A DNA stretch of 64,000 nucleotides, taken from Centrapalus pauciflorus. Its lineage: Eukaryota; Streptophyta; Magnoliopsida; Asterales; Asteraceae. A program made the translations under genes and the position numbers. The notes beneath the pieces are model-generated. The model was given only the letters and a program-made list of their open reading frames with translations. It was not told the DNA's origin and did not search any database. The stretch covers positions 310,001 through 374,000 of the forward strand of contig JAANYP010003718.1 of assembly GCA_020465985.1 (NCBI GenBank), given 5' to 3'. Every line of letters begins with the position of its first letter. The first letter of the stretch is position 1. Positions 10,951 through 23,102 of this stretch are shown in pieces.

Positions 10951-11636
10951 ATAACTTTTTTTTCATGATAAGAAAAACTATTTATTTTCATCCGTATATT
11001 ATGACGGAAATTAATAGATGTTAACTTTTTATAAATATATTGATTATTAAAAATATATGTTAAAAACTAATAAAGTGTTTTTTTTTTAATAATAAATTGT
11101 AATTATCTTTCATTAAAATAATAAAATGTATTTATTTTTCTAAAAAAATAAATTGTATTTTATTGTTTTTATAAAATAATAAATTGTATTTATTTTTACT
11201 CGTAAAACATGAAGTCGTGACATTTAGCAATTTCTTTTATATACTGGCACATTTTTCTTATAAAAGATCAACATTCTGAATTATATATACCTCTAATTTA
11301 AGTATAGCAAAAAATAAATATAATCAAAAGAGAAAAGATATGTTTAAAAAAGAAAATAAAATATATATAATTAAATACGGATAAATATGATTTCGTAAGT
11401 GCAAAATAAAAATATATACAAATTATGTATAAAAATGAAATCGAATATTAATTTTAAAGGAAAAAAACAAAACTAAAGCCTACTGTTTAGCAAGAGTGTA
11501 ATACATGCATGACACACAAAAAGCCAAAAACAAAAACTTCCCACGTACAGGACAGCAGGACTCCATCGCAAAACGAACCAATATGAACCCAAATACCCTA
11601 CTCATCAACATAAAAAAATAATAATAATAATAATAA
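10951..11636. other. Very AT-rich intergenic DNA
   Basis: Long A/T runs with (TAA)n near 11617-11636. No coding exon or known element is recognised. Confidence 0.5.
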
Positions 11637-11954
11637 TCTATCAATATCAATAAATAAGTAAATAGTTTTTACATGTCACTTAATTAAAATGTCACTTAAC
11701 CCCTCTGTTTTTGACACACGACTTGGTTTTTTTAATTTAAACTTTAAAATTAAAATATTAATATTTTATAATAAAGATACATACAATATGGTATTATAGA
11801 AATCTAATAATTATCTAAAATTAAACCAAATAATTATATTTGTATCTTTTAGTTTATAAATATATTTAAAAAATATATATGCTTTAATTTTATATTATTT
11901 ATATAAGTAACCGAATATTAAAATATCCACATATTATGTGGTTAAATAAACTAG
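11637..11954 (+). mobile_element. Small Helitron (about 318 bp)
   Basis: The 3' end has the stem-loop CCACATATTATGTGG followed by TTAAATAAACTAG, then T, the classic CTRR|T Helitron terminus. The best upstream 5' end is A|TCTATCAATATC at 11637. The interior is AT-rich and non-coding. The 3' end is firmer than the 5' end. Confidence 0.6.
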
Positions 11955-13042
11955 TAAAACATTATCTAATCAGGTTTACAAATTATAGTGTTTATAATAG
12001 CATGATTAAAATTTGAATTGATTATACTTTGTTGAATGAGAAGCACATAGATAAGAACCAGATTACACTATTAGAATATTGCATAACATAATTTTGTGAG
12101 AAATAGATCAAGGAGTACAATAGCTATCATTTTGTGAACATTACGTGTGGAATCATGAACAATTTTTAATCTCTAATTCTACACCTAAATTTTGTTGATC
12201 TTAATTAATGTTGTAGAGTGTTTTTTTTACAATCGATGGTTATTTGTTCTTATTTTTAAAATGTTGTTGAAGCCTCTATAATTGCTTGGGGTTTGGTTGG
12301 CTGTAAAATCTGTTCATATGTTTGCTACAACATGAGGGACTTATGCTGATCACTCGGGCTGGGTGTGTTCGGTACTTTCGATCATTTGAGGGTTTTATTG
12401 TTACAAGGTATGTTCATTTTAGTTGCAATCCATCTAAGATATGGCTATTTTTGCACATTGGTTTGTGAAATTTAGACCTTGTAGAGAAGTGTGATAAACA
12501 ATGTAATTCATTTTTTACATATTGATTCACCATTTTTTGAATATATAGATAATGAATCATTATTTCCAGATTAAGTAAATCAACAATTCATTACCTTTTA
12601 TATTGATTCATTTTTTTAATTTATAGATAACAAAACACAAATTTAAGAATAAATGAATCGATATACAAAATTAATGAATCAGTATACAAATTAATGAATG
12701 ATAATGTTTCTCACACTTCTCAAGATTGTCACGCCACAACACAAATATAATTTGCAACACCGCTGTGATGGTCATCATTTCAAAACTTTCACCCACCATT
12801 TCACATTGCATGCCACCACTTTGATCATCGGTCATTTAACAAAAGGTCATACGACAAATAGTTCATACACACGTTAAAAGTTGTAACATATAACGATCGG
12901 ATTGTTCATTGGATATCAAAAGAGTTCATTGTAGAGATCATGACCATCAAATCAAACCAAAGGACAGTTTATGATCCATGTGTTTGACCTAAGTGGTGGT
13001 ACTAATGAGGCCTGTAACTATAAATTTAAAAAAAAAAAAACT
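11955..13042. other. AT-rich intergenic DNA downstream of RPS10
   Basis: No gene is seen. Around 12500-12710 the motif TTGATTCATTTTTT and its inverse (AATGAATCGATATAC, AATGAATCAGTATAC) recur, suggesting a decayed foldback element. Confidence 0.4.
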
Positions 13043-14706
13043 TCAGCTTGGTGGTGCACCGCCACCATAACCACCGCCTCCACGTCCGAAGCTGGGCCTC
13101 CCACTGGGACCCTGTCAATTGCGATTCATTTACAAGTCAGTCAGTGCCTTCCTATACAACATACTCTTCCTACATATGATATCTGTAATCTAATCATCAA
13201 TGATGCAACATTATAGACACCAACAACTATATTTTTTCACTTTGCTAAAGCAAATAAAGAATAATTTACAACGGTCTTCTGCCATCTAATAACTTCTTAC
13301 AAGGAAAATTATGAACAAGTTTAATGATATTTAACGATTACGGCTTTTTCCTCGATTTTGTTACATACTGAATAATATAGAAATTAAATAAGTTCATAAG
13401 AATTTGATTACTACTGATCAAAACTGATATTCCATTCGTCACGTATAGTCGAATTCATATCAAGCTTTTGGAACCGTATATACATGTTAATATATTTGGA
13501 TTAAGCTCAAATTAAAATTATTTTATTAAACATAGTTCTTAAAAACATTTTTGAGTAATTCAAGCTTTCTAGCCAAGCTTGATCTATCAAGTGTAGTTTT
13601 GATTTAAAAAAATTTAGCTATTGAAGCTCAAACAAGTTCAATAGATTTAAACCAAAAACATTTTTGACCAAATGTGATAAAAAATCCTATTTTCAAAGAA
13701 GGTGTTTGGATGTGTGTATTAAAAAATAATTATTCAGGCTTCCTATATCAGATAATCAGATGATTAGGTCAGGTAATTATATGCTTATCCCAATGTCCAG
13801 GTTTCTTACTAGTTACCACTACTCTCTTTGCCTATTTCTCCAAATAAAGTTACTTAATCAAACATCCAAACACCCACTCAATTGCTATTACACAAGTTCA
13901 ACCCTGAACAGTATCATAAGATTGGCAACAAATGCTTGCTTGCATAAAAGTATTGAAACATTACCCTGTTAAAAGCAGGCTGGTAATCAGCTGGAGCTCC
14001 ACCCTTCTCGCCTCCTGATTCCCCAGGAGGTCCTCTTCGGTATCCATCCCTATCACCAAATCTCGGTCTGTCCCCTTCAAACCTCGGCGGGCCACTAAAA
14101 ATTCACACAACACACCAATTACACCACAAAAATCAACAACCCATAAACCCTAACAAGACCAATGAACATTTTGTTGCTAATTACCGGGGGCGATCGCCAG
14201 GAGGGCCACCCATGGGACGACCGAGAGGCTTAGCTGACTTCTTGAGGGTAGCAGGTACAATATCAGATGGAAGATTCAAGTATGTTCTCAAGAACTCGAT
14301 CCCGTCATTAGTGAGATACCAGTAATAATGCATCCAGGCAAATGTCTCGCGCACATATTCCTTTGATTTAAAGCTCTGCATAAGCTTAATCACCTGCAAA
14401 TTTGGTACATCGATATCTGGATGCTTCGCCAAATTGTAATCCTTCTTAGCATAGCAAACTCCCTCTGCATAAACAATATACATACATCCATACCATCAAC
14501 GTCGTTAGATACGTACATAACTATGCATACAGAGGTAGCAATGAGACCTTGGAAGAGATATTTCGATATGGCTTTACGATTCTTCTCGGGAATAATCTGT
14601 ATACAATATCAGAAAATTAACTAAAACCGGCATCACTATTAAATTCACATCATCTTTTTCAACATTCAACTTTACAATATTAACGATAGAAAAGGAGACT
14701 TACCAT
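13043..14706 (-). CDS. RPS10: 40S ribosomal protein S10 (eS10), five exons
   Basis: Structural protein of the small cytosolic ribosomal subunit. Exons on the minus strand: 14704-14706 (the ATG alone), 14548-14596, 14185-14464, 13965-14094 and 13043-13111. They join in phase to 176 residues, the usual plant length. The S10/plectin domain is plain: IIPEKNRKAISKYLF, EGVCYAKKDYNLAKHPDIDV, NLQVIKLMQSFKSKEYVRET, HYYWYLTNDGIEFLRTYLNL. A Gly/Arg-rich tail follows (GDRPRFGDRDGYRRGPPGE, SFGRGGGGYGGG). The first coding exon being just the start codon is seen in other ribosomal protein genes. The upstream AAACCCTA box and TGGGCT motif suit this gene class. The gene is divergent from the SARD4-type gene, with about 960 bp between starts. 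Confidence 0.95.
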
Positions 14707-14769
14707 GGCTGCCGCTTGCAGATGGACGGTAGAAGAGTGGAATGTCTCTTTGTGTTTGCGGAGAAAATA

Positions 14770-14854
14770 AAACCCTAGATAACTCTCGATTGCGTTGTTA
14801 TGGCCCGTAAAGTATCCGGCCCGGATTTGGAAGAATCATGCGTACCCAAGCCCA
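14770..14854 (-). promoter_or_regulatory. Telo-box and site II motif of RPS10
   Basis: AAACCCTA lies at 14770-14777, about 65 bp upstream of the RPS10 ATG. AGCCCA at 14849-14854 reads TGGGCT (site II, TGGGCY) on the gene's strand. Telo-box plus site II is the known promoter signature of plant ribosomal protein genes; use here is inferred. Confidence 0.5.
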
Positions 14855-15529
14855 CTTCCCTCCACTATTTGTTCATCTACCACCTCTAATTTTTCATACA
14901 TCATCTCTATGCATTTGACCTATAAATATTTATTTTATGATTGGACAAAAGTGTGTAAACAAATAAACTATAATGATGAGTTATGAAAAAAAGGCATATT
15001 TTAGATCAACTATAGGATGTAGATGTGGTGTATGAAGTAACACTCTTTCCCTTTTGCAGTCCCGGTACCGTTTGAGTCGAAAAATTAGCATAAAAATGTA
15101 TTTAAACTACTCGTAGTTTTTTCGAGGGTAAAGGTAATATTTAATTTAAAAATTAATAATAAATGTAATGTAAAATTTTTTAGCAAAAAAAATTTTAGAT
15201 TTGATAAAAAAAGGTATTGATGACTAATTAAGAAAGTAAATTTTAATTTTATGCTTCTTTTTGGTGAAAAAAATATTATTTGATTATTTTTCTTGATCTA
15301 AAATTTATATTTCATTTACTTTCTTGATCAAAATAAATTTTACATTATATTTCTTGATACAAATAATTTTACAATAGCTTTATTATCAAATATTTTATTT
15401 TATATTACCTCTCTTTGTCCTCTTGGTAATTTGCACTTTAAAATTTTAATAGAAGTTAGCTAATCCGGAGATTGAACACATTCGCAATCCTTGTTAAAAT
15501 TCCAGACGAAGTTCACTTCACGTTCACCC

Positions 15530-15580
15530 AGTCAAAGGGGTGTGTGTGGAAATGGAGGGCGACTATTGACTCTATAAATA
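15530..15580 (+). promoter_or_regulatory. Core promoter of the SARD4-type gene with W-box cores
   Basis: CTATAAATA at 15572-15580 is a good TATA box, 88 bp before the ATG. Two W-box cores (TTGACT) sit close by: 15566-15571 on the plus strand, touching the TATA box, and AGTCAA at 15530-15535 on the other strand. WRKY factors bind TTGAC[C/T] in many immune promoters; control by WRKYs here is inferred. Confidence 0.5.
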
Positions 15581-15667
15581 TCCGTGTTTTTGTTTACGCT
15601 TTACACCATCCCAAGTCCCAAAACCAAAACGTTTGAATTGCCATAAAAGCTTTGTGATCGCACATCA

Positions 15668-16681
15668 ATGGCGACTGTAACCGGCAATCTCAATCCCACC
15701 GCCGGTGGATCACCGATATTCATCGACGCACAAACGATCCGGTCAGTTCTCCCCTTCGGATCTCTAATTAACCACCTCCAAACATCTCTCGCCTCCGCCG
15801 CCTCCGTCATCCAATCACCGATCCGCCACTCTCACCGAACATCCTCATCATCCACTCTCCTCCTGATGCCGTCATGGTCTCTCTCCTCAGCAATTCTCCC
15901 TTACATCGGGGTCAAACTCGTCACCACTCATCCTAACAACTCCGCCCAAAAACTACCGGGTGTCCATGCCAGTTACGTCCTCTTCAACTCCATCACTGGC
16001 CAAACCCTTGCATCGATGGATGGAACGGAACTCACTCTCCGCCGCACCGCTTGCGTCTCCGCCTTAGCCTCATACTACCTCTCCAATAAAAACTCACAAG
16101 TTTTGCTAATGGTTGGCGCCGGATCGTTGGCTCCGAATTTGATCAAAGCTCACATAACAACACGCCCGAGCATTAATCATGTTATGATCTGGAACCGAAC
16201 TTCTGAAAAATCGAAAATTCTGGTTGAAGAACTCAAAAAGGAAAACGGAATGGCAGGTTTGCTATTTGAAGTTTGTGAAGATATAGAATCAGCGGTGGGG
16301 ATGGCAGATATAGTGAGCTGCGCGACAAATTCCGATAGGCCGATAGTTCGGGGGAAGTGGTTGAAGGCGGGGACACATTTGGATCTGGTTGGATCGTATA
16401 AACCGTCAATGATGGAGTGTGATGATGAATCCGTGAGGAGAAGCAGGGTTTTTGTGGACAATGAGGCGGCGATGGTGGAGGCCGGAGAGTTGGTAGGGGC
16501 GTTTGAGAGAGGTGTGATTAAGGAAGACGAAATTGAAGGGGATCTGGTGGAGCTGACTAAAGGAGAGAAGACAGGAAGGAAAAGGGAAGATGAGATTACT
16601 GCGTTTGTATCGGTTGGGTCTGCAATCGTCGATCTTTTGAGTGCTCAATCAGCATATGAAACTGTTACTGTTAAACCATAG
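15668..16681 (+). CDS. SARD4: Ornithine cyclodeaminase/mu-crystallin family reductase, SARD4 type
   Basis: In Arabidopsis, SARD4 (At5g52810) is a plastid reductase that turns dehydropipecolic acid into pipecolic acid, precursor of the systemic immune signal N-hydroxypipecolic acid. This intact, intronless 337-residue protein has the family layout. Residues 80-90 are IGVKLVTTHPN, with the conserved lysine. Residues 124-135 are LRRTACVSALAS. The nucleotide-binding loop GAGSLAP is at 150-156. NSDRPIVRGKWLKAGTHLDL at 221-240 is followed by VGSYKP and the VFVDNEAAMVEAGE segment. Length is close to the Arabidopsis protein. The N-terminus is not obviously a transit peptide. The gene is convergent with the gene ending at 16999. 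A TATA box and two W-box cores lie just upstream. Family membership is secure; the exact substrate is inferred from SARD4. Confidence 0.9.
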   Translation: MATVTGNLNPTAGGSPIFIDAQTIRSVLPFGSLINHLQTSLASAASVIQSPIRHSHRTSSSSTLLLMPSWSLSSAILPYIGVKLVTTHPNNSAQKLPGVHASYVLFNSITGQTLASMDGTELTLRRTACVSALASYYLSNKNSQVLLMVGAGSLAPNLIKAHITTRPSINHVMIWNRTSEKSKILVEELKKENGMAGLLFEVCEDIESAVGMADIVSCATNSDRPIVRGKWLKAGTHLDLVGSYKPSMMECDDESVRRSRVFVDNEAAMVEAGELVGAFERGVIKEDEIEGDLVELTKGEKTGRKREDEITAFVSVGSAIVDLLSAQSAYETVTVKP

Positions 16682-16998
16682 ACATTTGCTCACATTGGAT
16701 TCCGTACTATGTACTCCATTCCCGAAATTCAATAGATAGAATTTGTACCGGTATAATCAATAACACACAAAGAGTCAAACACCATCATGGTGTTCGAAAT
16801 TATTTTAAGAAAAAATTGAATGGCAGATGATTTGAATGGTTTGTTGACAGTCCTTTCCGTATTAGATGATGATTGTTAAGTGTTAGCTTACAATCTATAG
16901 ATTATAAAGAATGATAAATACTGAACAGGGGAAAAAATGGCCAGCTATGTACAATAATGAGCACAAAGGTTTCCTACAAACTTGTTGCATCCACTTCT

Positions 16999-19900
16999 TT
17001 AGAGTTCCGTTTGATGGGCTTCTTTTTGCTTTTGTTGCTTGCCTAGGAGTCTCGGAAATAGCAAGTTATTCAACTGTCTCTCCGCACTGTACTCTGAAGA
17101 CGCCTGCATTGCAACACACATACACATTACTCGGTCACAATAAACCAGCAAACAGAGCTTCAAAAGATTATTACTTATAAAGGAACTACAAATGTGATTC
17201 CCAAGTTGGTAATTACCCTCGTTTTAAATGCAAATCGCAATGTTTGAACTTGTCTTCCAGAACACACCCTTACGTCAAATCCAAGGCTGTCCACACCAAT
17301 AACAGCTACCTCCTGACATTAGTTGCAATGTAACCTTATGGCAACAAGAAGAATTTATATGGATGATAAAAATCTGGATGGAACCACCAAATTTTGATAT
17401 GGAGATGTGAACCATTTATCCTCATCATCAAGAATCTCGTATCATAAAGGAACACAAAAGAACATAGGGTGGTATGTGTTACCTCAACTTGAAGGCCCTT
17501 ACATCTCCAGCATAACGACTTAAGGGCTTGTGTTGTCTTTTCTCCGCCTGATCTGAGACGAGAGATGATTTTGGCAGCTGAATGTGCAATAGCATCAGGT
17601 TGAGCGCTCCTAAAATCTTCCACTTCAACATAAGTCTGTGGAGCATTTGTTGTTATATTATGCAAGTATCAATATTCTGTTATTTTTAAGTAGCCATGAA
17701 ACAAGACACTCACTCACACACATGCTCACGACTCACGTAGACACTCACTTACATGCATCTATTGTGGACCTTAAAATGTGACATCTCTTATACGATGACA
17801 AGCCAAAAATCATGACAGGTAATATGATGCATAACCTAAACTACAAATTAAAAGAAGATGAACACAACTGTGTTGAGCACTTGAGCTGCAGGTCAATATT
17901 CCAAAATACCTGATTTCCATGTGCTGATATCAAATGTATCTTTACCATCTCCAGCTTATAGTATGAAGTCCCATTTCCGGAGACTTGATCTTTATGCAAT
18001 TCCTCTTCCATGTTTGAACCATCTGGGGATGGCTCCACTACTTGCCTGTGGCCATTGATAACACCTAGATTATCTTCTTCGCCTTCTGAAATTTGATTTG
18101 CTTCTTCTTTGTTAGATCGACTGTCAAGCATATGTTTGTTTATGACTGAATTTTCTTCCACAAACGCAGGTCTAAGAAGGCCTTGAATAGCAAGACCAGC
18201 AGGAGGCTGGTCCATGTAGTTTACAGGATCATCTGATACAAACTGACAAAGGGGATACGTTTTCAAAAGCATCAACTGCTCAGCCTCACATTAGAAGTGG
18301 TAATTTCAACCCATTTACTCATGAATGGGTCATTTGGGTTATGATAATGGGTCAAATGGTAAAATAAAAAGAAGTTAGCCGATAAAATGACACATCAATT
18401 GGGTTTAACAGCTAAATCAGGTCGAAACTCTCCCAAAGTTTATATTTATTCATAAGACCTCCTAAATCAATTAAAGAAATCACATCACTATTGTACTTGT
18501 ATAGTTTTATAATAACAGTTAGCACAGGAATTATTAAATGAATAAATCTAGACATGTATATCATGTCGGCCCAACCCGGCTCATCTTGATGTGTGCCAAA
18601 AAGACACGTTTTGACCATAACCCAATTTGACACCATTACCAGACCCGCCCATTTCTACAAAATCCATGCTGTCCAAAGTCCAGACACATCCATGGTAATT
18701 CTTCACAGTGAAAAATGTCTGAATAGCAAGAACTTTTTTGTTTTTTACCGTTTATAACAATATTATATAATTTTTATGATTTTTACCGTTTATAGCAAAA
18801 GATTAAAAAGTTGATGCTATAAATAACAAAAGATTTATACAAAAGCTGATGCTATTAATGATACAAAATTAAGTTATTAATTATAAACAAAAATTGATGA
18901 TATTAATGATAAAAAAATAAATAATGTTGCTATAGGCAGTAAATAAGTAAAAAACTGTTGCTATTTTAGCAGGGGACCCAGGTGAAAAATGTCTGAATTA
19001 ATGCTCACCTCTGCCAACTGTTTAGCAAAATGCATTGGATGGGAAGAGCGCATGGTCTCCAACTTTGCCCAGTCACCAAGAGATCCATCAGAATCTCCAC
19101 CATCTTCCCCTTCTTGTAGAAGTGAAACCCATTCCTACAACATTTAGGCATGTCAATAATGTATAGAAACAGCTCTGCTGAGGGTGAAAAAACCAAATAT
19201 AGCAATTAGGTTGTCACATTTTCATATCCGCCACTCTCGTCGTCGTCGTCATCTTCGCCATCGCCATCGTCATCTTCAGTCCCACTATCTTCATCCTCAA
19301 TGTCCTCCATATCAAAATCAGACTCAGCTTGACCTATCAACTCCATCTCACTGATCATTTCAGTTGTATCTAAGCCTATTATGACTTGCTGCATTAAGTT
19401 TGTTAGTTAGCTAACTTGAAACAAACACTTGTAGTCGTCTTTAGATGCATCAACTTTAAAAAGTATCGTTTTCGATAGTAGCCATTTCACATGCCAAATC
19501 CATTATAACTTGTATTTTTTGTAATTACTAAAAGCACGTGCAATGTGGAGATATAGTGGTTAGCAGTTTTATCTTTATGTTATATATTGCATATATTATG
19601 ACAGACTTTTTATTTATCAATGTGGTAACCAATCACATAACTAATGCATTTATATTGATAAATTTAGAGGTGGCAATTTCAACCCAACGGGCCAAATGGG
19701 CAAGACGGACCAAAATGGCCCGTTGTAAAGGAAAAAACTAAGTTGGAACGTGTTTCTTTAAATCGAAATCTTTGAAAATGATTTATTAAACAAATTGTTT
19801 TTTTTTAATTGTCAACATTATGTAAGCAAAAGCATGGAATGCGACGTAATCATATACCCAATGACTAAGCAAAAGCATGAAGTAGTGGAAAAACACCATT

Positions 19901-22179
19901 TAAGGTGAATGTAATGCAAGCAACTAATCATATTCCCCATGCATAGTATCTAAAGTACAATTTGACTTCTTTTATTCCCAAAAAGTAGGGGTGTAAATGA
20001 GCCGAGCTACTCGCGTTTGGCTCATAAAAAGTTCACTTTGAACGAGCTTGAGCCTAAATTCAAGGTTTATATATAAGCTCATTTAGGCTCACAAGCTTAA
20101 ACGAGCCCTAGTGTAAATAAAATATAATATTAATATTAAATAAAAATAATACACATATTAAAAATAATATTATTAAACATGAAAAAGTATATATGTATAT
20201 TTTATATAATATAACTAATGGTTTTATGGAAAAAAAAAAACTCAATATGTTTTCACGTTTTTTGTGCTTTCGTCCCTCAATGTTATTCTTTCCCCAAAAA
20301 ATCCTCAAGTTAATTCTTTCTTTCTGATTTAGTGAAATTTGACTTTTAGAACTTAGAACTTGGTTTTTCATATTTAAAAACACTGTTTTGCCGATTATAA
20401 TCAGGGTCTAATAGTCAAATTTCACTAAACTAGAAAAACAAAATTAACTTGAGAGTTTTTCTAGGAAAAAAAAATAACATTGCGGGACGAATATGCAAAA
20501 ACCGTGAAAACACGTTCATTTTTTTCATAATAAACCCTATAAACTAATTAATTTAATATATGTAATAAAAAAGGCGAGCTCAAGCCTATAAAATGTCTCA
20601 CGAACCGAGCTCGAGCTTAAGCTTTATACTTTTAAACTCGGTTTGGCTCGTTTACACCCCTGCCTACAAAAGGACACCCAATGTTATCAAGGAAATTGAA
20701 GACTTGACAAACCATCTCAGTGAAATCTAAACCCTAAAAATCATGTTCCTTACCACAAGGGTATCCTCGGAGGTAAGAGCTTGGAGAATGTCTTCATCAT
20801 TTTTCACTTGGAAATAAATATCTGAGATGCATCAGAATAGGAAACAGAGTAAAAAGGTGAGTTTCCGTCAAAAAATTACCCAACAGGAACGTTAACCGGG
20901 TAACTTACTTCCATGTTCATCAGTGACATAAGGCAAATCTGGCCAGAAGATATTCTCATGGACGCCATCACCTACCATACCTGAGAACATAAGCATTGCT
21001 TTGCTGTTTACCTGACAAAATATCATGCTTTCTATCAGATTGATAATCCGGCATTGCAAGAATGATCAGTAATTTGTGGCTGCGGCTTAGTCTTGGATGT
21101 CTAATTTATGAGCCAGCTCACATTGCTAGATGGAGGCAGATGAGATTCTGACCTCAAATAGATTCGCTTAAAGACAGTCATATAACATGTTTTCTTTATT
21201 TACTCATCGACTACAGCAATGATCCATTTGTGTTACAAAATACAACATCAAAACTTAAGGCACATGGGAGAGAACCTACACTGTGTTGCCTCTTAAGCTA
21301 ATTTTTAACCATCTGAGATGTTGAAATATCATGACAAGGTGCAGAAGTTTATAGCAGAGAAGAAAACAGGTCCTGACTCAAACCACGTTTGCTTTTTGAG
21401 ACGGATTAATCACACGTTGTAGTTCTTTCCATTTGTATTAGATATAGCATATATAGCCATACTGGCAAAACAATAAGACACGGCGTATATAAATATTATG
21501 GCAGAGGTACAAAAGAGACAAGAGGTGTGTAGAACAGGCCTCATCTTCTCTGAGTAGCCACAAACAATTGTATGAGGCTAATTGCTTCATCGAATGTTAA
21601 CCATTTTAGATACTTGTTTGTTCAATAACATTTAAAAGTTTCCGATAGACATCTGCCTGCAATGAACTACATAAACTTCCAATTCAAGCTGCTTTTTAGA
21701 TTTTCATCAAATCGTGCTAAAGTTACCTCGATAACAGTCCTGCTAGTTTCAGCAGGCCCAAGTATGGCGTCCCCATTCTCATCCGATTCTTCAGAATCGG
21801 AAATGTCTTCAGACGGATGATACCGCTGTGGCCTCGCTTGTTTCACTGGACCTGAAAGCTCCTCCGCTGAAGCCCTAATTCTGGTCTTACTTAATTTGTT
21901 CCTTCTCGCAATCTTATTGCTAACACAAGAAATTCAATGAAAAACACACTATTCAACTCACATAAAGCTCAATTTCGACATTTACCAGCCGAGAACCAAA
22001 ATTAGGTATTTTGGGACATTAAATCTATTTGATTGACGCAAGTGTAGAATAAAAGCTTAGATTGTAGGAAATCAATACCAAGGAATGAAGAAGCTGGGAG
22101 AGTGGGAAAGGAAGCGGCAATCACGAGCAAAGCGGGCGGCGGGGATGTGGAAGGCGGTTGCCGGTTCAATTACAAGCAT
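16999..22179 (-). CDS. Plastid-type protein related to At3g49140, ten exons
   Basis: Exons (minus): 22079-22179, 21727-21919, 20909-21011, 20754-20821, 19218-19388, 19009-19134, 17910-18242, 17483-17635, 17217-17312, 16999-17103. All junctions are GT-AG and in phase, giving 482 residues. The start MLVIEPATAFHIPAARFARD and the basic RRNKLSKTRIRAS stretch look like a chloroplast transit peptide. VNSKAMLMFSGMVGDGVHEN (99-118) opens a domain resembling the FMN-binding split barrel/DUF2470 proteins. A very acidic tract (EDEDSGTEDDDGDGEDDDDD) follows. GDWAKLETMRSSHPMHFAKQ, MDQPPAGLAIQGLLRP, DFRSAQPDAIAHSAAKIISR and ALKSLCWRCKG also match At3g49140. That gene is often labelled PPR, but no 35-residue repeat is visible here. 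Function is unknown. Intron 4 carries nested transposons. Confidence 0.9.
19986..20662. mobile_element. hAT-like non-autonomous element in an intron
   Basis: Ends TAGGGGTGTAAATGAGCC and, inverted, CAGGGGTGTAAACGAGCC form the terminal repeats. Subterminal copies of GAGCTTGAGC and GAGCTCAAGC recur at both ends. It lies in intron 4 of the At3g49140-like gene. Flanks (ccaaaaag, cctacaaa) are only partly alike, so the 8-bp duplication has decayed. A foldback element is nested at 20221-20538. Confidence 0.65.
20221..20538. repeat. Foldback element, copy 1 of a four-copy family
   Basis: The left arm (GTTTTCACGTTTTTTG, CGTCCCTCAATGTTATT, CTCAAGTTAATTC, TTTAGTGAAATTTGAC) is repeated inverted in the right arm, ending TTCATAATAAACCCT. 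It is nested in the hAT-like element at 19986-20662. Related copies are at 50290-50430 (left arm only), 56515-56770 and 56774-57080. Confidence 0.7.
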
Positions 22180-22354
22180 TTCCGTGTTCGATTGGAGATC
22201 GGCGAATCCGGTAGACGACGGGGAGAGGGCGTTTATTGTGGTTCTGCTTTATCCGATTAAATAAATAAGGAAATCTTTCCGGAAAGAGAGAAGGGCATGC
22301 TTACCGTACGCATCCCTACACAAATATTTGGGTCGATTTGAACCATTTTAAAAG

Positions 22355-22871
22355 GGGATAATTGCGCAAAAAACCTTTAACTTGTCAGGTTTTTGTGATT
22401 AAAACCCCAAACCATTTTTCGTTGTATAGAATACCCTGAACTAACTAAAATTCAGTAAATCAAGGTTTTATCAATGGGTAACCGGTTGAAACCGGTTATT
22501 AATCCTACAGGAACCGGTAAATAACCTACGTGGAATAAATTTTAATTGTTGAAACCGGTTTTCAATTATTACACATTATTTGAAACAACGTTGATAATTT
22601 TTAATTGTAATTTTTAAACGGGATTACCTTATCTACGAGCGTTAAAATGATGTGTAATACTTGGAAACCGGATTCAACAATTAAAATTTATTCTACGCAT
22701 GTTATTTACCAGTCCATGTAGGATTAATAACCAATTTCAACCGATTACTCATTGATAAAACCTTGATTTACTGATTTTTAGTTAGTTCGGGGTTTTCTAG
22801 ACAATGAAAAATGGTTTGGGGTTTTAATCACAAAAAGCTGACATGTTTGGTGTTTTTTACACAATTATCCC
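22355..22871. mobile_element. Mutator-like foldback MITE with 9-bp target duplication
   Basis: The element starts GGGATAATTGCGC and ends with the inverse, ACAATTATCCC. Long arms pair through AACCCCAAACCATTTTTC, ACCGGTTGAAACCGG-type repeats and TTTATCAATGGGTAACCGG. It is flanked on both sides by TTTTAAAAG (22346-22354 and 22872-22880), a perfect 9-bp duplication typical of Mutator-like elements. It sits about 175 bp upstream of the start codon of the At3g49140-like gene, so it probably lies in that promoter. Confidence 0.8.
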
Positions 22872-23102
22872 TTTTAAAAGTACCGTGGGTTGGTTGATTC
22901 AATACCATTGGAATTTAAATTTAGTTTATTTTAATTTTTTTATTACAAACGATAAAATATTAAACTATAGTTATTTGTCATAAATTATTTTATTTATAGA
23001 AATTAGACCTTCCTACTAACTCATACATAAATTAGATGTGGCTCGTGATCGGGGTTCGAGAGCCAAACGTAATATTTAAAGACTATGGAATTCTGCTGTA
23101 TT

